A stretch of 64,000 bases of DNA from Nocardioides sp. SYSU D00065 (GTDB lineage Bacteria; Actinomycetota; Actinomycetes; Propionibacteriales; Nocardioidaceae). The stretch covers positions 359,173-423,172 of the forward strand of contig NZ_JAFMSX010000003.1 in assembly GCF_017916425.1 (NCBI RefSeq), read 5' to 3'. The notes under the pieces are model-generated. The model saw nothing but the letters and a program-made list of their open reading frames with translations. It was not told the origin of the DNA and made no database searches. Of the stretch, positions 61,566 through 64,000 are shown one piece after another (the stretch's first letter is position 1; every line of letters starts with the position of its first letter). The position numbers were made by a program, and so were the translations under genes.

Positions 61566-62248
61566 CGTTGCTCAGCGCGGCCTGCGTCGCCGTGGCGGTG
61601 CTGGCGTGGTGGCCGCCGCCGCCCCGCCTCCCGCGAGTACGCGGTGCGTCGGGGCCGAGGATGCGGCCGTTGGCCGTGGCAGGGGTCGCGCTGGGTGCCT
61701 GGCTGCTCGTGGACGGCTGGCTCGGGGTGCCCGCCGCGCTCGTGTCGGGCGGCGTCGCGTGGCGGGTGCTGGCTCGGGCGGAGGCGCCGTCGTCGCGGCG
61801 CGACCGGGAGGCGGTCGAGCGGGCCCTGCCGCACCTCATCGAGCTGTTCGCCTCCACGTTGCGTGCCGGCGCCGAACCGGTCGCCGGACTCGCCCGGGTG
61901 TGCGCGGCGCTGCCCGGACCCGCCGCCGACCGGCTCGCCGTGGTGGTGGACCGCGCCCGCTGGGGCGCGACCGGTGCGGAGGCGTGGGGAGCCGTCGCGG
62001 ACGACGTCGCACTCGCGTCGCTGGCGCGGGCGATGGTGCGGTCGCAGGTCTCGGGCGCGTCCGTCGTCCAGACCGTCGAGCGCCTGGCAGAAGAGCTCGA
62101 GCGTGAGTCGCTCGCTCGTGCCGAGGACGCGGCGCGGAAGGTCGGGGTGGCGGCCGCCGTCCCGCTCGGCGTGTGCCTGCTGCCGGCCTTCCTGCTGCTC
62201 GGCGTGGTGCCGACGGTCGCGTCGCTGTTCGCGACGGTGACGCCATGA
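61562..62248 (+). CDS. tadC: TadC-like inner-membrane platform protein
   Basis: A 228-residue GspF-domain protein with a helix pair near the N-terminus, the cytoplasmic LPHLIELFASTLRAGAEPVAGLARVCAALPG...VRSQVSGASVVQTVERLAEELERE segment, and a C-terminal helix VPLGVCLLPAFLLLGVVPTVASLF. GTG start coupled to tadB by GTGA. A 140-bp gap follows before the pilin-like gene. Confidence 0.9.
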   Translation: MTLLSAACVAVAVLAWWPPPPRLPRVRGASGPRMRPLAVAGVALGAWLLVDGWLGVPAALVSGGVAWRVLARAEAPSSRRDREAVERALPHLIELFASTLRAGAEPVAGLARVCAALPGPAADRLAVVVDRARWGATGAEAWGAVADDVALASLARAMVRSQVSGASVVQTVERLAEELERESLARAEDAARKVGVAAAVPLGVCLLPAFLLLGVVPTVASLFATVTP

Positions 62249-62350
62249 CGGCCCCGCTGCCGTGCACAGGCCGGCTCCGAAGGCGGCGTTCCACAGGCGT
62301 CCGGACGGGCAGGTGCGGGTGCCGCGCGCGGCTCGCAAGGTGGATCGCGA

Positions 62351-62371
62351 CGGGCCTCACGGGGAGGCCCG
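62351..62371 (+). other. Hairpin just upstream of the DUF4244 gene
   Basis: CGGGCCT-CACGGGG-AGGCCCG has a 7-bp perfect stem, ending 17 bases before the pilin-like ATG and just before its GGGG ribosome site. It could protect a processed pilin transcript or partly terminate readthrough from tadC. Confidence 0.4.
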
Positions 62372-62388
62372 CGACGACAGGGGATGCG

Positions 62389-62562
62389 ATGAGGATGGAT
62401 CGACGCGACGAGTCCGGGATCACCACGGCGGAGTACGCCGTGGGCACCGCGGCAGGGGCCGGGTTCGCCGGCCTTCTCTACACGCTGCTCACCGGCAGCT
62501 TCGGCGACCAGCTGCTCGAGCGGCTGTTCAGGCACGTCATGGGCCTGCTGGGCATCGGCTGA
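62389..62562 (+). CDS. DUF4244 pilin-like protein
   Basis: A 57-residue single-helix protein: DESGITTAEYAVGTAAGAGFAGLLYTLLTG. The (E)xGxTTAEYA-type start and helix match DUF4244 and resemble a Flp prepilin cleaved before the hydrophobic segment. Corresponds to Rv3656c. ATG chosen with GGGG 5 bases upstream; a longer frame from 62245 would overlap tadC and looks non-coding. Probably the major subunit of the Tad pilus (inference). Confidence 0.85.
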   Translation: MRMDRRDESGITTAEYAVGTAAGAGFAGLLYTLLTGSFGDQLLERLFRHVMGLLGIG

Positions 62563-62924
62563 TGCCGACGCGGGCTCGGAGCGACCAGGGCGCCGCCACG
62601 GCCGAGCTCGCGCTGGGCATCCCGCTGCTCGTCGCGCTGACCGCCGGCTTGGTCTGGATGCTGGCGGTCGGCGCGGCGCAGGTACGGGTGATCGACGCCT
62701 CCCGCGAGGCGGCCCGCGCCGTGGCGCGCGGTGACGACCCGGCCGCTGCCCAGGCGGTGGCGGTGCGGATCGCGCCGGACGGCGCGCGGGTGCGACTCGA
62801 GGTCGGAGAGGGCCGGGTCGTGGTCACGACCAGTGCCCGCGTGTCCGGGCCGGGCGGCCTGCTGGGCGCCCTGCCGGGCGTGACCGTCACCGCGGACGCG
62901 GTCGCAGTGGTCGAGAAGTCGTGA
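62562..62924 (+). CDS. TadE-like pseudopilin
   Basis: A 120-residue protein: short cytoplasmic start DQGAATAELALGIPLLVALTAGLVWMLAV, then an extracytoplasmic beta-rich domain with DASREAARAVARGD. The GAATAEL start is a TadE prepilin-like motif. The ATG uses the A of the previous stop (TGATG). Equivalent to Rv3655c. Minor pilin role likely. Confidence 0.88.
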   Translation: MPTRARSDQGAATAELALGIPLLVALTAGLVWMLAVGAAQVRVIDASREAARAVARGDDPAAAQAVAVRIAPDGARVRLEVGEGRVVVTTSARVSGPGGLLGALPGVTVTADAVAVVEKS

Positions 62925-63262
62925 GCAGGGCACCGCGCCGCGACCACGGGGCCGCGACAGTGCTCGTGGTGGCCATGGCCGGCGTGCTGATGTTCGTGAT
63001 GGTCGGGCTGTCCGCTGCCGGCGGCCTCGTCACCGCGCAGCGACGGGCGCAGTCCGCGGCCGACCTCGTCGCGCTGGCCGCCGCCTCGTCGCTCGACGAC
63101 GCGTGCGGCGAGGCCGCCCGCATTGCGGCGGCCAACGGCGCCGAGCTCGACGAGTGCCACGTCGACGGCGACGTCGTCACGGTCGTGACGTCCGTCGCCG
63201 GACCGGCCGTGCCGTGGCGGGCCGTCCGGGTGAGCGCCGAGGCGCGGGCCGGTCCCGCCTGA
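62921..63262 (+). CDS. Helicase/secretion-associated TadE-like protein (Rv3654c type)
   Basis: A 113-residue protein: RRDHGAATVLVVAMAGVLMFVMVGLSAAGGLVTAQRRAQSAADLVALAAA, then a small extracytoplasmic domain with two Cys. The DHGAATV start and QRRAQSAADLVALAAA are the usual features of the last gene of the mycobacterial tad cluster. GTG start overlaps the TadE stop. It probably ends the operon; a repeat element lies 26 bases beyond. Confidence 0.88.
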   Translation: MSRAPRRDHGAATVLVVAMAGVLMFVMVGLSAAGGLVTAQRRAQSAADLVALAAASSLDDACGEAARIAAANGAELDECHVDGDVVTVVTSVAGPAVPWRAVRVSAEARAGPA

Positions 63263-63288
63263 AACCGATCGACCGGACGCGAACGCTC

Positions 63289-63355
63289 ATCGTGGAGGAT
63301 CCGTGTCGCGTGGTGGCTCGGATGTTCCACGATCCTGCAGGGATCCCCGGCTAGC
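63289..63355. repeat. Composite palindrome-hairpin element, copy 2
   Basis: ATCGTGGAGGATCCG (63289-63303) and CGGATGTTCCACGAT (63319-63333) form a hairpin with two mismatches. CCTGCAGGGATCCCCGG follows and ends at GCTAGC (63350-63355), where an IS end begins. Inverted relative to copy 1 at 12049-12122. The second half of the 20-bp palindrome is replaced by the IS. Confidence 0.8.
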
Positions 63356-63849
63356 TGTGATGTCCGGGCAGGTTGTCCCGCCGTGCGGCGGTGAGTCGGT
63401 CTGACAGGTGAAGGCCTCCGGTTGTGGAGTGGAGCTGTCTAGTTCACCGCTCCCAACCTGGAGGCCTTCGTGTCCCACGCTAACGCTGTCTTGACTCCAC
63501 GCACCCGTTCGCGGCTCGCTCGGATCGTCGACGACGGCTTCACCTACGCCTCGGCGGCCAAGATGTTCATGGTCTCGCCGCGCACCGCGAAGAAGTGGGC
63601 CGATCGGTACCGCCACAAAGGGCCGGCGGGGATGGCGGATCGCAGCTCACGGCCCAAGACGAGCCCGACCAGGACCCGTCCCGAGGTGGTGCGGCAGATC
63701 GTGAGGCTGCGGTGGCGCCACCGCCTGGGCCCGGTCCAGATCGGCGGGCGGCTCGACCTGCAGCCGTCGACGGTGCATGCGGTGCTGGTCCGCTGCGGCA
63801 TCAACCGGCTCTCCCACATCGACCGCGTCACGGGCGGGCCGTAACGGCA
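63356..63849 (+). mobile_element. Truncated IS481-like element
   Basis: The end TGTGATGTCCGGGCAGGTTG begins directly after GCTAGC, in line with the NCTAGN target known for IS481. A transposase gene starts 114 bases in but the element breaks off after about 490 bases at another copy of the composite repeat, so its right end is missing or displaced. Confidence 0.75.
63470..63844 (+). pseudogene. IS481-family transposase, N-terminal fragment
   Basis: A 124-residue remnant of a transposase of roughly 320-340 residues. The HTH domain is intact: MSHANAVLTPRTRSRLARIV, ...VSPRTAKKWADRYRHKGPAGMADRSSRPKTSP, ...GPVQIGGRLDLQPSTVHAVLVRCGINRLSHIDR. The DDE catalytic domain is absent; a TAA follows right before the repeat copy. 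Cannot transpose on its own. GTG start. Confidence 0.85.
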
Positions 63850-63858
63850 GAAACGCTC

Positions 63859-63925
63859 ATCGTGGAGGATCCGTGTCGCGTGGTGGCTCGGATCTTCCAC
63901 GATCTTGCAGGGATCCCCGGCTAGC
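63859..63925. repeat. Composite palindrome-hairpin element, copy 3
   Basis: ATCGTGGAGGATCCG (63859-63873) and CGGATCTTCCACGAT (63889-63903), one mismatch, then TTGCAGGGATCCCCGG and GCTAGC (63920-63925), again directly followed by an IS end. Nearly identical to copy 2; both are preceded by AACGCTC. Confidence 0.8.
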
Positions 63926-64000
63926 TGTACTGATCGGGCACGTTGGTCGAGATCGTGTGACGACACGATCTGAATGAGCTTGGAAGGCGAAGACCTCCGG
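63926..64000 (+). mobile_element. Left end of a second IS481-like element, continuing past the window
   Basis: TGTACTGATCGGGCACGTTG begins right after GCTAGC. It resembles the end at 63356 (TGTGATGTCCGGGCAGGTTG) but differs at several positions, and GAAGACCTCCGG near 63989 parallels GAAGGCCTCCGG of the first element. So it is a different IS of the same group; no coding part is in view. Confidence 0.65.

Overview
The window is about 64 kb of very GC-rich, gene-dense DNA from an actinomycete. A WhiB-family Fe-S regulator, an Ssd/Tad pilus cluster, MarP, a Crp close to the mycobacterial protein, frequent GTG starts and many ATGA/GTGA overlaps point to Actinobacteria. Gene content fits Nocardioides or a relative best (inference, no 16S here). 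No rRNA, tRNA or CRISPR array was found.

Backbone. From memory of the M. tuberculosis map, the window keeps the Rv3654c-Rv3682 order: ponA (cut by the left edge), WhiB4-like gene and two Get3/ArsA-type ATPases (1-4.8 kb); RidA, Nudix and metallo-beta-lactamase genes (29.7-32 kb); crp, nth, thioredoxin-like lipoprotein, CoA pyrophosphatase, marP, holin-X-like protein, nhaA and acs (34.5-42.6 kb); HAD phosphatase, ssd, tadA, tadB, tadC, a DUF4244 pilin-like protein and two TadE/G-like proteins (57.8-63.3 kb).

Accessory segments. Between the ATPases and RidA sit about 25 kb of extra genes: a 2,322-residue secreted multidomain protein (ThuA, sugar dehydrogenase-type propeller, PKD, carbohydrate-binding-like, concanavalin-like, OmpL47-like and FIMAH-like modules); a 3-ketoacid CoA-transferase pair; a sulfonate/sulfur-scavenging operon (SsuD-like, SsuA, SsuC, SsuB, DszA/NtaA-like monooxygenase, aldo/keto reductase); an MFS pump and luciferase-like oxidoreductase; and a two-component system beside a MacB/FtsX-type ABC transporter. 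At 32-34.5 kb there is an ECF sigma factor with a membrane beta-propeller partner. At 44-57 kb lie acetate-symporter genes, a phospholipase D-like protein, a LytS/LytTR system coupled to a second sodium:solute symporter, two RTX-like secreted proteins flanking a methyltransferase, and a Fic-fold protein with a degenerate active-site motif.

Carbon and acetate theme. crp, acs, a YjcH/ActP pair, a second ActP-like symporter and a CoA transferase share the window. Sequences close to TGTGA-N6-TCACA lie before yjcH-actP (two adjacent sites), the giant secreted gene, scoAB and crp/nth, suggesting a local Crp regulon.

Repeats. A perfect 20-bp palindrome centred on GCTAGC occurs in larger intergenic elements, sometimes beside a second 15-bp-arm hairpin. 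At the right end two IS481-like element ends abut exactly this CTAG, so the palindromes look like IS481 landing sites. The first IS keeps only the N-terminal third of its transposase.
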